A stretch of DNA of 42,323 nucleotides from Desulfobulbaceae bacterium (GTDB lineage: Bacteria > Desulfobacterota > Desulfobulbia > Desulfobulbales > Desulfurivibrionaceae), in assembly GCA_003517965.1 (NCBI GenBank), contig DOZO01000047.1, positions 1-42,323 of the forward strand. The letters run 5' to 3'. A program made the position numbers and the translations under genes. Positions 22,967-33,400 of this stretch are shown here, in pieces. Each line of letters begins with the position of its first letter. Positions within the stretch are counted from its first letter, which is position 1. The notes below the pieces were generated by a model that saw only the letters and a program-made list of their open reading frames with translations, did not search any database and was not told the DNA's origin.

Positions 22967-23011
22967 ACGAAGCAGCAACCGTTGTAATCGCGGCCTTTTG
23001 CGATTTCAACA
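22967..23011 (+). repeat. Palindromic repeat R2, copy 2
   Basis: ACGAAGCAGCAACC followed by the hairpin TTGTAATCGC-GGCCTTTT-GCGATTTCAA. It matches the minus strand of 7731-7776 over about 45 nt. It ends 3 bp from the stop codon of the kinase gene. Confidence 0.65.
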
Positions 23012-23014
23012 AAC

Positions 23015-24799
23015 TTATGCCTTTTTGGGTGCAAGCAGGATGGTGAAGGTTGAGCCCTTGCCGAGTTCGCTGGTGACTTCTACTTCGCCGCCATGGGCCT
23101 GGACAATGTGCTTGACGATGGCCAGGCCCAGGCCGGTGCCGCCCAGTTTGCGGCTGCGGGCCGCGTCGCTCCGGTAGAAGCGCTCGAACAGGCGTGGCAG
23201 GTGCTGGGGTGCGACTCCGGCCCCGAAATCCTGAACCTCGATGGCGATTTCCCCCCCGTCCCGCTCCCCGGCCCGAAGCAGCACCCGGCCACCCTCGTCG
23301 CTGTACTTGATGGCGTTGACGATGAGGTTGGTGATTGCTTGTTCGAACAGGGGGCTGTTGAGGCCGACGCTCAAATCATCTGGCGCCGTAAGCTCGATGT
23401 TGATTTTTTTCTCGGCTGCCTTGAGCTCGCAGATTTCGATGGCCCGGCGCAGCGGGGTGGTGATTTTTTCTTCCGTCAGGGCAAGCCGGGTCTGCTCCTG
23501 CTCCTGTTCAAGCCGGGAAAGGGCGAGTAGATCTTCGATGATGGCGTGCAGCCGTTTTGACTGTTTGGCTATGATCTCCACGAAGCGCCGGGCATCTTCG
23601 GGGGAGTCCAGGGCTCCGTCCAGCAGGGTTTCGGCAAAGCCTTCGATGGAGGTGATGGGGGTTTTCAGCTCGTGGGAAACATTGGCCACGAAATCGCGGC
23701 GCATGTTTTCCAGCCTGCGCAGGCTGGTGACGTCATTGATGACGATGATCGCGCCGCTGGTCAGCTTCGCGGCGTCCTGGAACCTGGCACCGTGGGCGTA
23801 GAAGTATTTTTCCTGCCCCCGGCCGGTCAGGTCGATCTCTCCTTCGATGGGTCTGGCTTCGGCGAGGGTTCGGCTGATGAAACGTTGCAGGGTCAGATTG
23901 CGCACCGCCACCAGGGCGTTTTTCCCCCGCAGCTTCTCGGGATCGAGGTTCAGCAGCCTTGCCCCAGCCTGGTTGATATCGAGGATGCGCTCCTCGGTGT
24001 CCACGGTGATGACTCCCTCGACCATGCTGGAAAAAACCGCTTGCAACTGGCTGTGTTGCCGGGCGATGGTTTTGATTCGGCCATTGAGCTGGTCGGCCAT
24101 GGTATTCATGGCCCTGGCCAGGCTCGCCACCTCTTCGGCCCCTTCTTCCCGCAGCTTGGTGGTGAAATTGCCATCGGCAAAGCGTTCGGCGCCCAGACGC
24201 ATCTCTTCGAGCGGCCTGCTGATGCGACGCGAGATGAACCAGGCGGCCAGGGCCACGATCAGAGCAATGATCAGACAGCTTAAGGCAATTTTTAAAAAGA
24301 TTTCCCGGCGGGCGCTGTCGATGAAAGTGACCGGAATCGCGGTTCGTAGCACGCCTTTGGTGTTACCATCCTGTACCAGTGGAACAGCCACATACATCAT
24401 CTTTTCCTGAAGAGTCTGGCTGAAGTGCAGATAGGGGGCGGGTCGGCCGGCAAGGGCGGCGATGATCTCCGGTCGGCCACTGTGGTTTTCCATGCGGTTG
24501 GGGCTTTCATCTGAATCGGCCAGGACCTTGCCGTCAGGGGCGGTGACGGTAAGGCGGGTGGCGGAACTCTTGCCGACGGTGGTGCAGAATGCTTGCATTG
24601 TGGGTAAATCGTTTTTTATCAGCAGGGCAAGCACGGTATCTTGTGTCAGACGGGCGCGCGCCTCAAGGCCGGCAGCGGTCTGGGCCAGCTGAAAGGCGCG
24701 GAGATAATAAGCCCCGTAGCCGGCGGCAACCAGAAGGGCAATGATGGTGATCAGAAGCTGGCTTGGGTACAATTGCCAGATAAGGCGTTTACGCTGCAT
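23015..24799 (-). CDS. PhoR-like sensor histidine kinase
   Basis: The 594-residue kinase has membrane helices at about 13-32 and 168-190 enclosing a periplasmic sensor domain, then HAMP (about 190-245), PAS (about 258-365, 'VFSSMVEGVITVDTEERILDINQAG'), HisKA with His376 ('VANVSHELKTPITSIEGFAETLL') and HATPase_c ('NLIVNAIKYSDEGG', 'GTGLGLAIVKHIVQAHGGEV'). The layout and 'SHELKTPITSIEGFAETLLDGA' are typical of the PhoR phosphate-sensing type. No phoB-like regulator is next to it in the window; upstream is a repeat-rich gap, so its partner must be elsewhere. Confidence 0.92.
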   Translation of the reverse strand: MQRKRLIWQLYPSQLLITIIALLVAAGYGAYYLRAFQLAQTAAGLEARARLTQDTVLALLIKNDLPTMQAFCTTVGKSSATRLTVTAPDGKVLADSDESPNRMENHSGRPEIIAALAGRPAPYLHFSQTLQEKMMYVAVPLVQDGNTKGVLRTAIPVTFIDSARREIFLKIALSCLIIALIVALAAWFISRRISRPLEEMRLGAERFADGNFTTKLREEGAEEVASLARAMNTMADQLNGRIKTIARQHSQLQAVFSSMVEGVITVDTEERILDINQAGARLLNLDPEKLRGKNALVAVRNLTLQRFISRTLAEARPIEGEIDLTGRGQEKYFYAHGARFQDAAKLTSGAIIVINDVTSLRRLENMRRDFVANVSHELKTPITSIEGFAETLLDGALDSPEDARRFVEIIAKQSKRLHAIIEDLLALSRLEQEQEQTRLALTEEKITTPLRRAIEICELKAAEKKINIELTAPDDLSVGLNSPLFEQAITNLIVNAIKYSDEGGRVLLRAGERDGGEIAIEVQDFGAGVAPQHLPRLFERFYRSDAARSRKLGGTGLGLAIVKHIVQAHGGEVEVTSELGKGSTFTILLAPKKA

Positions 24800-25262
24800 G
24801 AGGCAATCCCCGCTGGAGTTGGAGGGTAAGCGCTTACAGTTGGGATGTGGCGCGGCACTTGTTCGCCTACCCGGTGCTCAGTTATGTTGGAGTTGATAAA
24901 GCCAACGGAAATATGATAGCACGGGATTGTTAGAATTGGATTAGTATATTGTAATGATCTGTTCTTGGCCGGGGAATATTTTTTCTGGCAATCTTGCTAA
25001 GTTGGTAAGGTCACAAGAGGCAATTCTTTTGTCGAGTTTCGCATTTGCCGTGGAAGTGCGGGTGGGCAAAGGCAGCTACCGTAAATCTCTATGGTTTTCG
25101 GTTGACAGCGAAGAACGATTCTTCATGATGGTGGGATGATTTTGAGTCACGATCCTGGTAGCTTTTTTCCTTTTTGCGAGTGCATCTTTATTCTAATGGT
25201 GTGAATGTGGCTTTTACGCGATTTCACAAGAGTCTGAGTTGTAATATGAACGTGGCCATGGC
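24800..25262. other. Intergenic gap holding repeats
   Basis: No gene. It separates the start of the PhoR-like kinase gene from the 3' end of the heme sensor gene, both on the minus strand. It contains the 12-bp palindrome GTAAGCGCTTAC at 24826-24837, similar to the tips of the element at 16327, and the 124-bp repeat at 25013. Confidence 0.5.
25013..25136 (+). repeat. 124-bp intergenic repeat, copy 1, with promoter-like end
   Basis: The copy is clearly homologous to 34245-34368. The best-conserved blocks are GGCAATTCTT, GGGTGGGCAAAGGCAGCTAC, AAATCTCTATG, GGTTGACAGCG and GATTCTTCATGATGGTGG. TTGACA (25102-25107) and CATGAT (25124-25129) are 16 nt apart, resembling a promoter. Here it would transcribe towards the 3' end of the convergent heme sensor gene. 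Confidence 0.65.
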
Positions 25263-26540
25263 TCAATTTTTAGGTCGCAGGTCAAGATTCGGATACAGCT
25301 TCTTGACGCAGTCAGGGCAGATACCATGGCTGAATTGCGCCTCCGAGTGTTTGGAGATGTAAGCCTCAACTTGGGTCCAGAAACCTTGGTCGTCACGAAT
25401 CCTCTTGCAGGAAGCACAGATGGGGATAAAGCCGCTCAAAAGCTTCACCTGCTCCAGGGAGTTTTTTAGTTCATTGATGAGTTGTGCCTTCTCATCCTCC
25501 AATTGTTTTCTCTCGGTTATTTCATCATAACCCTCGATACAGCCGATCACCATGTTCCTGTGGTCGAATAGCGGTTTGACTTGGACGATGAAGTGTCTGG
25601 ACACCCCATGGTTTTCTTTGCTTGTTTCGAAGGTGTATTCGCCCGCCCCGCCTATTATACGGGTGAGTGGGCAATTTTCGGTGTGGCAAGATGGGCCAGG
25701 CCGGTGTTCATAACACTTGATTGTTTTTTGGTGAGCAGGGAGGGGGCCGAACTTGACCAAGTAAGCTTCATTCGCCATTAGAATCGTGTAATTTTTATCG
25801 GAAACGCTGGTTGGAACGGGGCTGTTGAAGATGGCTTCAAACAGGCGCTGGTTCCGCATATAGAAGGTGCCGCCGATGAAGATAAGGATGAGGCCGATGA
25901 TCGCTACCGCACCGAAGCTGGCAAATAGGTGGAAGTAAGTGTGGGTAGGATAGGGGGTGGAGATACTGAGACCGCCCCGGATGTCTCCTGCCTTGTAACC
26001 CTGTTGGGCGTGACACTTGAGGCACTCGGGTCCGGTAAGAAGAGGGGCCATGTAACGGAACCAGGTGTTGGGGCCATCTTTGAAGAACTCACCCTGATCC
26101 TTGACGCCCAGTTCGAATGACTTGAGCCACCTCTCCTCCCACTCCGTTGCCTTATTGTCTGGCCTGATCGGTTTTAGACTGGTGAGGTGGAAATGAATGC
26201 CGTTTGCATTTTTTTGCGCCATTTCCGCGATCTGCCGGGTCATGTAGGCGGGATTGATCTTGGTCAATTTGAGGCCGTTGTCGGCGGTCAGATCACGGCC
26301 TTGGCTCGGTAGATATTCGTTGGGCGGAGTTTTGCTGGTGATCGGGACATAGACCCCGCCGTGGGAGGCATTCCACTGGCGGCTGAGCAAGATTTGCAGG
26401 AAAAAAGCCTTGGCGGTATTGTATGCCAACAGCTTTTCCTCCCGTCGGTTATTTATTTCCAGCCAGAAGAGGAAAACACCAAGAAGACAAACCCAGACGG
26501 TCATAGCAATCAGTATGAGGTTTTTTTTGCTGCCTTTCAT
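25263..26540 (-). CDS. Membrane heme sensor (Tll0287-like) with PAS domain, no kinase domain
   Basis: The 425-residue protein has an N-terminal membrane helix (about 6-24), a periplasmic Tll0287-like domain (DUF3365; 'QWNASHGGVYVP' near 55) with a CxxCH heme motif (Cys173-Leu-Lys-Cys176-His177), a second helix at about 200-222, a PAS domain with a cysteine-rich insert ('CYEHRPGPSCHTENCP') and a C-terminal cysteine module ('LSGFIPICASCKRIRDDQGFW ... GICPDC'). That last module often ends delta-type signalling proteins in place of an output domain. There is no kinase domain, so it probably signals through a partner, likely the hybrid kinases encoded just upstream. I chose ATG 26540; a GTG at 26621 would add 27 residues but lies too close to its GAGGGG. 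Confidence 0.85.
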   Translation of the reverse strand: MKGSKKNLILIAMTVWVCLLGVFLFWLEINNRREEKLLAYNTAKAFFLQILLSRQWNASHGGVYVPITSKTPPNEYLPSQGRDLTADNGLKLTKINPAYMTRQIAEMAQKNANGIHFHLTSLKPIRPDNKATEWEERWLKSFELGVKDQGEFFKDGPNTWFRYMAPLLTGPECLKCHAQQGYKAGDIRGGLSISTPYPTHTYFHLFASFGAVAIIGLILIFIGGTFYMRNQRLFEAIFNSPVPTSVSDKNYTILMANEAYLVKFGPLPAHQKTIKCYEHRPGPSCHTENCPLTRIIGGAGEYTFETSKENHGVSRHFIVQVKPLFDHRNMVIGCIEGYDEITERKQLEDEKAQLINELKNSLEQVKLLSGFIPICASCKRIRDDQGFWTQVEAYISKHSEAQFSHGICPDCVKKLYPNLDLRPKN

Positions 26541-26639
26541 AGTCTGAGGATATTCCTTGGTGGCGATGTTTATGGCATTAAGGTAGGTAAAAGGGTAGTT
26601 GATCACAAAATAAACGGTCACCCCCTCATGAACATCCCT

Positions 26640-28982
26640 TTATGATACGGGCTGATCAAGCACCTGCCGCAACACCGTGGCAAGTTCATGGCGCAGTACC
26701 GGCTTCATCAGCAAGCGGCGAATACCCAAAGCCACGGCCTGTTCTTCGTTAAGGATCTCACTGAAGCCGGTGCAGATAATGATCGGTAACTCTGGCTTTA
26801 TGGCCAGTATCCGCTGGGCCAGATCGGCCCCGGTCAGGTACGGCATGGTCATGTCGCTGAGCACCAGATCGAAATCTGCCGGATGTGCCTCAAACTGCTC
26901 CAGGGCTTGGCGGGAATCGTTGAAGACGGTTACCCGATAGCCAAGTTCTTCAAGGATCATTTGTGTCAGGTTGGAGATTATCTCTTCGTCGTCTACCACC
27001 AGGACATGTTCATGACCCATGGGAAGAGAGTCAATTTCGACCATGGCCTCGTCCTCCCCTATTGCCCCCAAGTGTTTGGGGAAGTAGACGTGAAAGGTGG
27101 TGCCCTTGCCCTGTTCGCTGTATACCGTAATCCTGCCGCCAAGTTTGGTGACTATGCCATGCACCACGGAAAGCCCCAGCCCGGTACCTTCCCCCTGTAT
27201 CTTAGTGGTAAAGTAAGGCTCGAATATCTTGCCCGTGATATGGTGCGGCATGCCGCAACCGGTGTCGCTCACCTCCAGGCGCAGATAGATGCCGGGTTTG
27301 AGGTGCAGCTCGCTGGCATAATCCTCTGGATCGATTCTCACCTCCGTCAGGGTAACGGCGAGAACGCCGCCAGACTCCCGCATGGCATGGTAGGCGTTGG
27401 TGCAGAGGTTTATCATCACTTGGTGGATCATGGTTGGGTCGGCCAACACCATTGACTCGCTGGCGATATTCTGCTTGATCTCGATGGTGGTGGGCAGGGA
27501 GGAGCGCAACAGCTTGAGCGCCTCCTTGATCACCAGATGGATCTGGATGGGATTGTGCCCTTGTTCATTCTGCCGACTGAAGGTGAGGATCTGTTTGACC
27601 AGATCACGGGCCCGCTTGCCTGCCTTCAACACTTGTTGGGACATCTCGATCAAGGGGCTTTCGGCGGGAAGCCCCATGATGATCATCTCCGAATAGGCCA
27701 GTACCGGGGTGAGGATGTTGTTGAAGTCATGGGCAATGCCACCGGCCAGAGTACCTATCGCTTCCATCTTTTGCGACTGGCGCAACTGCTCCTCCAAGGC
27801 CTTTATCTCCGTGATGTCCTTAGAGATATAGATAATGTTCACCAGGTTGTTGTCTGCGTCGAAAACCGGGGCGGCAGAGACCAAGAAAGTCTTGTTTAGA
27901 TGCTCATGCACGATTTCCGCAGTATGAATTTTTTCATCATCGGCGGTGCGCATGGCCGGGCAGCCCTCACAAGGCTGGGTTCCGCCATGGAATAACTCGT
28001 AGCAGAATCTGCCCACCAGTTCCTGGGGCTGCTGAACCCCGAGCAGCTCGGCGGCCCGGTGGTTGGCCCGGAGAATGCGGTGGTCGGTGTCCTGAATCGT
28101 GATAACGTCGCCGATGGAGGCAAAGGTTCGCTCCCAGTCCTCCTTGGCGTTGAGGATATACTCTTCTGTCCGCTTGCGCCTTATCATGTTGCCGAGCTGT
28201 CCGGCGATATTGAGGATCAGTGCCCGTTCTTCCTTAAGGAACGGCCCTTCGTCAAGTACGGGTTTTTCTTCCAGGTAGCAGACCTCCACCGCCCCGACAG
28301 GGTCTCCCGCGCTCATAAGGTCGGCGGACTGTTTCCAGATGCTGTCCCTGAAATCGGCAGAGATGAACTCCCGGCCCTCGAAGACGATTTTGGCGCGTGT
28401 TATCTCTGGATACTGCCAGCCAGACGCGATACGGTTTACCGCAACTTCCAGCATCTCATCGATGGATTTGTCAGGCTCTGAGATAAGGCTGGTAATATCA
28501 TAAAGGCACTTTATCTCCTTGACTCGTTTCGTCAGCCGTATCGTCTGCCCAGTGACCAGGGTTTCGAGGTGGTCGCGGTGCATGATAAGCTCCCGCTTGT
28601 TGCGGTCCATTTCGAGAAAAATCTTGAGCTTGCTGATGAGCATGTACGGCGCGTAGGGCTTTGTTATATAATCGACGCCTCCTGTCTCGTAGCCCTTGAA
28701 CACATGCTGCTCGTCTCCGTAGACAGCAGTAAGGAATATAATCGGGATTTTCTGGGTCTTCTTGTCCCCGCGCAGATACTCGGCCAGCTCGTAGCCCGTC
28801 ATCCCCGGCATCTGCACGTCCAGGATGGCTACGGAGAAATCGTGGTGCAGGGTAGCGGCGAGGGCCTCGTTACCGCTGGTCGCTTCGATAACCTCCGCAT
28901 CTATCTCGTGCAAAACCAGGCGGAGGGCGAAGAGGTTCTCCTTTTTGTCGTCTACGATCAAAATCTTCTGTTTTGCAGTCAT
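26640..28982 (-). CDS. Hybrid histidine kinase REC-PAS-HisKA-HATPase-REC
   Basis: The 780-residue soluble kinase starts with a receiver (Asp55 in 'VAILDVQMPG'), then a GAF-like region at about 165-285, a PAS domain at about 290-400 with a cysteine insert ('CYELFHGGTQPCEGCP'), a HisKA with His418 ('GGIAHDFNNILTPVLAYSEMI'), a HATPase_c ('NLCTNAYHAM', 'GTGLGLSVVHGIVTKLGG') and a C-terminal receiver ('LVLSDMTMPYLTGADL'). It probably passes phosphate through both receivers; no DNA-binding domain. It lies between the CheB gene (59-bp gap) and the heme sensor gene on the same strand. Confidence 0.92.
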   Translation of the reverse strand: MTAKQKILIVDDKKENLFALRLVLHEIDAEVIEATSGNEALAATLHHDFSVAILDVQMPGMTGYELAEYLRGDKKTQKIPIIFLTAVYGDEQHVFKGYETGGVDYITKPYAPYMLISKLKIFLEMDRNKRELIMHRDHLETLVTGQTIRLTKRVKEIKCLYDITSLISEPDKSIDEMLEVAVNRIASGWQYPEITRAKIVFEGREFISADFRDSIWKQSADLMSAGDPVGAVEVCYLEEKPVLDEGPFLKEERALILNIAGQLGNMIRRKRTEEYILNAKEDWERTFASIGDVITIQDTDHRILRANHRAAELLGVQQPQELVGRFCYELFHGGTQPCEGCPAMRTADDEKIHTAEIVHEHLNKTFLVSAAPVFDADNNLVNIIYISKDITEIKALEEQLRQSQKMEAIGTLAGGIAHDFNNILTPVLAYSEMIIMGLPAESPLIEMSQQVLKAGKRARDLVKQILTFSRQNEQGHNPIQIHLVIKEALKLLRSSLPTTIEIKQNIASESMVLADPTMIHQVMINLCTNAYHAMRESGGVLAVTLTEVRIDPEDYASELHLKPGIYLRLEVSDTGCGMPHHITGKIFEPYFTTKIQGEGTGLGLSVVHGIVTKLGGRITVYSEQGKGTTFHVYFPKHLGAIGEDEAMVEIDSLPMGHEHVLVVDDEEIISNLTQMILEELGYRVTVFNDSRQALEQFEAHPADFDLVLSDMTMPYLTGADLAQRILAIKPELPIIICTGFSEILNEEQAVALGIRRLLMKPVLRHELATVLRQVLDQPVS

Positions 28983-29041
28983 TTCAGTGTCCGCCTTGAT
29001 TTGTATGTTGCCTGAGGCTTTAAGCTTTTCTAAAGCGTTTC

Positions 29042-29641
29042 CTACCCGCTAAGAGCGGCCAAAAGACGCCCGATCTGCTCAGCGCGCAACACCTCGCTCA
29101 CCACTCCGGCATTAATCGCTGCCTGGGGCATGACCCGGCTCTTGGCTTCGGCGGGATCCTGGGCGATGGTCAGGCCACCTGCTTTCTTGACTGTCCCCAA
29201 GCCCTTTGTGCCATCGGCGTTGGCGCCAGAAAGGAGGACCGCAACCAACGCTTCTCCCCAGGCCAATGCGGCGCTCTCGAAGAGCACATCAATGGAGGGC
29301 CGTGACCAGTTAACTCGTTCTTCTACAGAAAGTCCGATGGTTCCGTCTCTCTCCACCAGCATATGGTAGTTGGCGGGTGCGGTATATACGCGTCCCCCCT
29401 CGATTCGTGTCTTGTCGCAGGGCTCAATCACCGGAAGCTGGGTCAGGCTGGCCAGGTGCAAGGCGAAGGAACCGTCGTCGCTATGATGCAGGTGCTCGAC
29501 CACAAGAACCGGCAGCATAAAATCATGTGGCAGTGCCAAGAGAATTACCTGGAGAGCCTCGACCCCGCCCGCCGAGCCGCCGATGACCACGGCCTGGTAT
29601 GTGCCGCCTGGTCTGCGTCGGGGTTCGCTTACTCTCATCAC
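29042..29641 (-). CDS. cheB: CheB-type methylesterase domain protein
   Basis: The 199-residue protein is a stand-alone CheB catalytic domain without receiver. Nucleophile Ser23 lies in 'VVIGGSAGGVEAL', the catalytic His in 'VVEHLHHSDDG', and the late Asp in 'LLSGANADGTKGL'. It would remove methyl or amide groups from glutamates of chemoreceptors or of MCP-like sensor domains. Its start overlaps the cheR stop by 4 bp (ATG 29641, or 29638). No cheA/cheW is near; I infer that it acts on the MCP-like kinase encoded two genes upstream. Confidence 0.92.
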   Translation of the reverse strand: MMRVSEPRRRPGGTYQAVVIGGSAGGVEALQVILLALPHDFMLPVLVVEHLHHSDDGSFALHLASLTQLPVIEPCDKTRIEGGRVYTAPANYHMLVERDGTIGLSVEERVNWSRPSIDVLFESAALAWGEALVAVLLSGANADGTKGLGTVKKAGGLTIAQDPAEAKSRVMPQAAINAGVVSEVLRAEQIGRLLAALSG

Positions 29642-30465
29642 GTGCTCTTCTTTTTATAGATCTTCGCCTTTGCGTCCACCAACTCGTACAGGTTGCTCAC
29701 CTCGCTGAACTGGAGGTCTTCCTTGGTGCCGAGACACAGGAACCCTCCATGCACCAGACTATCGGTGAAAAGCTCCAGCACCCGGTTTTGCAGCTCGCGG
29801 TTAAAGTAGATCAGGACATTTCGACAGAAAATCAGGTGCATCTCGCCGAAGGCCGCATCTACTGCGAGGTTATGATTGGCAAAGGTAATACGTTCCTTTA
29901 GCGAACCGTCCATCGCCGCCGCATCGTAATGTGCGTGGTAGTACTCCGAGAAGGAGGCTTTTCCGCCCGTCTGCTGATAGTTCTTGGTGGCGTCCTTCAA
30001 TTTGCCGAGTGCATAGACGCCTTCGCGGGCTCGATCAAGGGATTCATCGTTGAAGTCGGTGGCATAGATGGTCGCCCGGTCGTAGACCTCTTCCTCCTTA
30101 AGCACGATCGCCAGAGAGTAGACCTCTTCGCCGGTCGCGCACCCGGCATGCCAGATCTTGACGTGTGGCCAGGTTTTAAGCAGTGGGAGCACCTTCTCCC
30201 TTACGGCTCGGTAGACCAAGGGGTCACGGAATATCTCGGTCACTGAGATGGAAAAATACTGGACCAGGTTTGAGAAGAACTCCTCGTCATGCAGGATCTT
30301 CGGGATCATCTCAGATATCGACGAGCATCTTGATCCCGCCAGGAACTGCCTGATCCTGCGCTCAATGGATGCCCTTGCATAGGAACGAAAATCATAGCCA
30401 TACCGCTGAAAAATCGTTTCCAGCAGCAGGTCGATCTCAATCATCTCAATTTTGGCATCGTTCAT
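29638..30465 (-). CDS. cheR: CheR-type protein-glutamate O-methyltransferase
   Basis: The 275-residue protein has a CheR N-terminal helical domain ('YGYDFRSYARASIERRIRQFL') and a SAM-binding domain ('WHAGCATGEEVYSLAIVL', 'IYATDFNDESLDRAREGVY', 'LIFCRNVLIYF'). It would methylate receptor glutamates. ATG 30465 starts 30 nt after the upstream kinase gene and begins at family homology; a longer start inside that gene is unlikely. It forms a matched pair with CheB downstream. Confidence 0.93.
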   Translation of the reverse strand: MNDAKIEMIEIDLLLETIFQRYGYDFRSYARASIERRIRQFLAGSRCSSISEMIPKILHDEEFFSNLVQYFSISVTEIFRDPLVYRAVREKVLPLLKTWPHVKIWHAGCATGEEVYSLAIVLKEEEVYDRATIYATDFNDESLDRAREGVYALGKLKDATKNYQQTGGKASFSEYYHAHYDAAAMDGSLKERITFANHNLAVDAAFGEMHLIFCRNVLIYFNRELQNRVLELFTDSLVHGGFLCLGTKEDLQFSEVSNLYELVDAKAKIYKKKST

Positions 30466-30494
30466 GGCTTTGTCTTTGTTCCAGTCTTCCGAAC

Positions 30495-33400
30495 TTACCT
30501 GTATAACCAGACGCGCATCATGGAAACCAGCCGATCCTGATTCACCGGTTTCGGCAGGTAATCGTTTGCCCCTGCAGTAAGACATTTCTGGCGGTCTTCC
30601 GGCATGGCTTTGGCCGTAAGCGCTATCATCGGCAGCTTGCGGAATTTTTCCTGGTTGCGAATACGTTTCATAGCCTCGTAGCCGTCCATCACCGGCATCA
30701 TGATATCTATGAGCACTATGTCCACGTCTGGATGTTCTTCCAGTAACCGGAGTGCTTTATCGCCGTTCTCAGCCTTTAAGGTCTTCATGCCGCGTTCCGT
30801 TAAAAAGCGCGACATAGCGAAGGTGGTGCGCATATCGTCGTCGACGATGAGCACCTTCTTGTCCCTTAGCAATGCATCCGTGTCATGCAGATCCAGGATG
30901 ATCTTGCGTTGTTTTGTAGGCATCTCGTTCACCACTCGATGCAGGAAGAGGGATACCTCATCCAACAGTCTTTCCTGGGAGCGGACGTCCTTAACAATGA
31001 TGGATGCCGAATGCTCACGGAGGGCCATCTCCTCCTCGCTGGAGAGGTCACGACCGGTGTAGACAATTACGGGCGGCAACTTGACGCCTTCGTGCTTCAG
31101 GGTCTCCAACATTTCCAGGCCATCCATGTCCGGCAGACCAAGATCGAGAACCACGCAGTCGTATTCAGCAGAGCGGAGCGCCTCCTGAGCCTTTTTCCCG
31201 GTGTCGACTGCGTCTATCTTAACGTTCTCTCCGTCACCGATCAGCTTGACGGTAATGCTGCGGCTCACCGGGTTATCCTCTACCAGAAGCATACGCTTCG
31301 GCCTTCCGGAGGTAATCTGTTCGAGTTGGTGGAAGGCCTCTTCGAGATCATCTTGATTAAGCGGTTTGGTTGCAGAGCCGATCGCGCCCATGCGAAACGC
31401 CTTGCCTGGATCTGCCTCAATGGAAATAATATGCACTGGTATATGTCGAGTATTGGTATTTTCCTTAAGTGCGCTGAGTACCGCCCAGCCGTCCATACCA
31501 GGCAGGCGGATGTCGAGGATGATGGCGGCAGGCTGATATTTAGCGGCCAGCTCCAGTCCTTCTTCGCCGGTTGGTGCGGCCAGACACTTGAGTCCCTTGT
31601 CATGACACTTTCTATAAAGGATTAGGGCAAAATTCGGATCGTCCTCAATCACCAGGATGGCCCTGTCTTCCTGGTGAAGCGTGTCGCGATCGTCTTTTAT
31701 CTGCAGGGCCGAGGCCCCAAGACGTGTGGCATCATGCCCTGGGTTTTGATTGGCTTTGGCGACGGTGACCGTGGCGGTATGGTCTGGTGCCGTCTTGCGG
31801 CCAGAGGACAAAGATACAGGCAGATACAAGGTGAAGGTCGAGCCCTTGCCCAGTTCGCTTTCGACCTGTATCTCTCCGCCCAGAAACCGGACGAGTTCTC
31901 TGGAGATGGAAAGCCCCAAGCCCGTTCCGCCAAATTTCCTTGCCGTCCCGCCGTCCACCTGTTGAAATGCTTCAAAGATTTTTTTGTGATTCTCCGGGCT
32001 GATGCCGATGCCGCTATCCTTTACGGCAACGGCCAGGCATTCACTTGCGGGGAGGTTGCTTCTTGACAATTTTGTGTTCGGAGAGGGACGAGCGAAAGTG
32101 ACAGCTATGTTGCCCGCATCGGTAAATTTGATGGCATTGGCGATCAGGTTCTTGATGACCTGTTCGATGCGTTTCCGGTCGCTGGTGATCTCGGAGGGGA
32201 TGTCTTCCTGCACCGTGATTTCCAGGTTGAGACCCTTGTCCTCCGCCATATGGCCGAAGGAGGAGCGCATACTATCCGCGAGATCGTTTATCCGCACCGA
32301 GCCGAGTTGAAGATCCATCCTTCCGGCTTCTATCTTGGACAGGTCAAGAATCTCGTTGATCAGGCTCAAGAGGTCGCTGCCGCTGCCGTAAATGATTCTC
32401 GCTGATTCGACCTGTTCCTCGCTCAGGTTGCCGACCTTGTTCTCCGATAGCGACTGGGCCAGGAGCAACAGGCTGTTGAGCGGAGTGCGCAGCTCATGCG
32501 ACATGTTGGCCAGGAACTCCGACTTGTACTTGCTGGCCAAGGCCAGGTCTTTGGCTTGCTCTTCCAAATCTTTCCTCGCCTTTTCCACATCTCTCTTCTG
32601 CCGGTCGAGCAGTTCGTTTTTCTCTTCCAGTTCCTCGTTGGTAACCTGGAGTTCCTCCTGCTGTATCCTCAACTTTTCTTCGGATGACTGCAAAGCACTG
32701 GTTTGTGCTTCCAATTCCTCGTTCGTGGTCCGGAGTTCCTCTTGCTGGGCCTGGAGCTCTTCCGTCAGGGCCTGGGATTCCTGTAAACTATTGGCCAGTC
32801 TCGTTCGGCCCTCGGCGCTCTCAATGGCAAGGGCCAAGGCTGGCATGGCCTGATTGAGATACGCCATCTGCTGATCGGTCATCTCATCTAAACTGCCCAC
32901 CTCGATGACGCCTTTGACTTTATTCTCGTAGATGAAGGGTGTGACACAGATAAACCGGGGAAGGCGTTCACCTAAGCCGGAGGTGATCTTGAAATAGTCT
33001 TCCGGCACGTTCTGGATCAAAATCTGCTTCTTTTCCAAGGCGGCCTGTCCGACTGTTCCCTCGCCCGGTTTGAACACATTAGACAGGTTCTTGCGCTTGG
33101 TGTAGGCGTAGCTTCCCATCAGCACCAGGGTGCCGTTGCTGCCCTCCTGGGCAACGTAGATGACACCTGCCTGAGCGTCAAGGTAGGTGGCGATCTCGGA
33201 GATCACCTTGGCGGCAAGGCTGGTGATGTCCGGGTCCCCGCTCATGACCTCATTGAGGCGGGCGATGCCTGTTTTCAACCAGTCCTGTCTTTGGAGAAGG
33301 TCGCGGTTCTCTCTTAGAGCCGCGACCATTTTGTTCAAGGACTGAATCAGGATGCCTATTTCATCCCTGCGTGCTTCAGGTATGTGGATATCTGTAGCCA

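Noticed and set aside
23093..24410. Long plus-strand frames opposite the PhoR-like kinase
   Set aside because: They are mirror frames caused by GC-rich codon use; the minus-strand kinase domains are unambiguous.
25102..25136. Conserved peptide in the repeats at 25013 and 34245
   Set aside because: Part of the two copies can be read in a similar frame (VGKGSYRKSL), but a one-base length difference and stop positions differ, so coding is unlikely.
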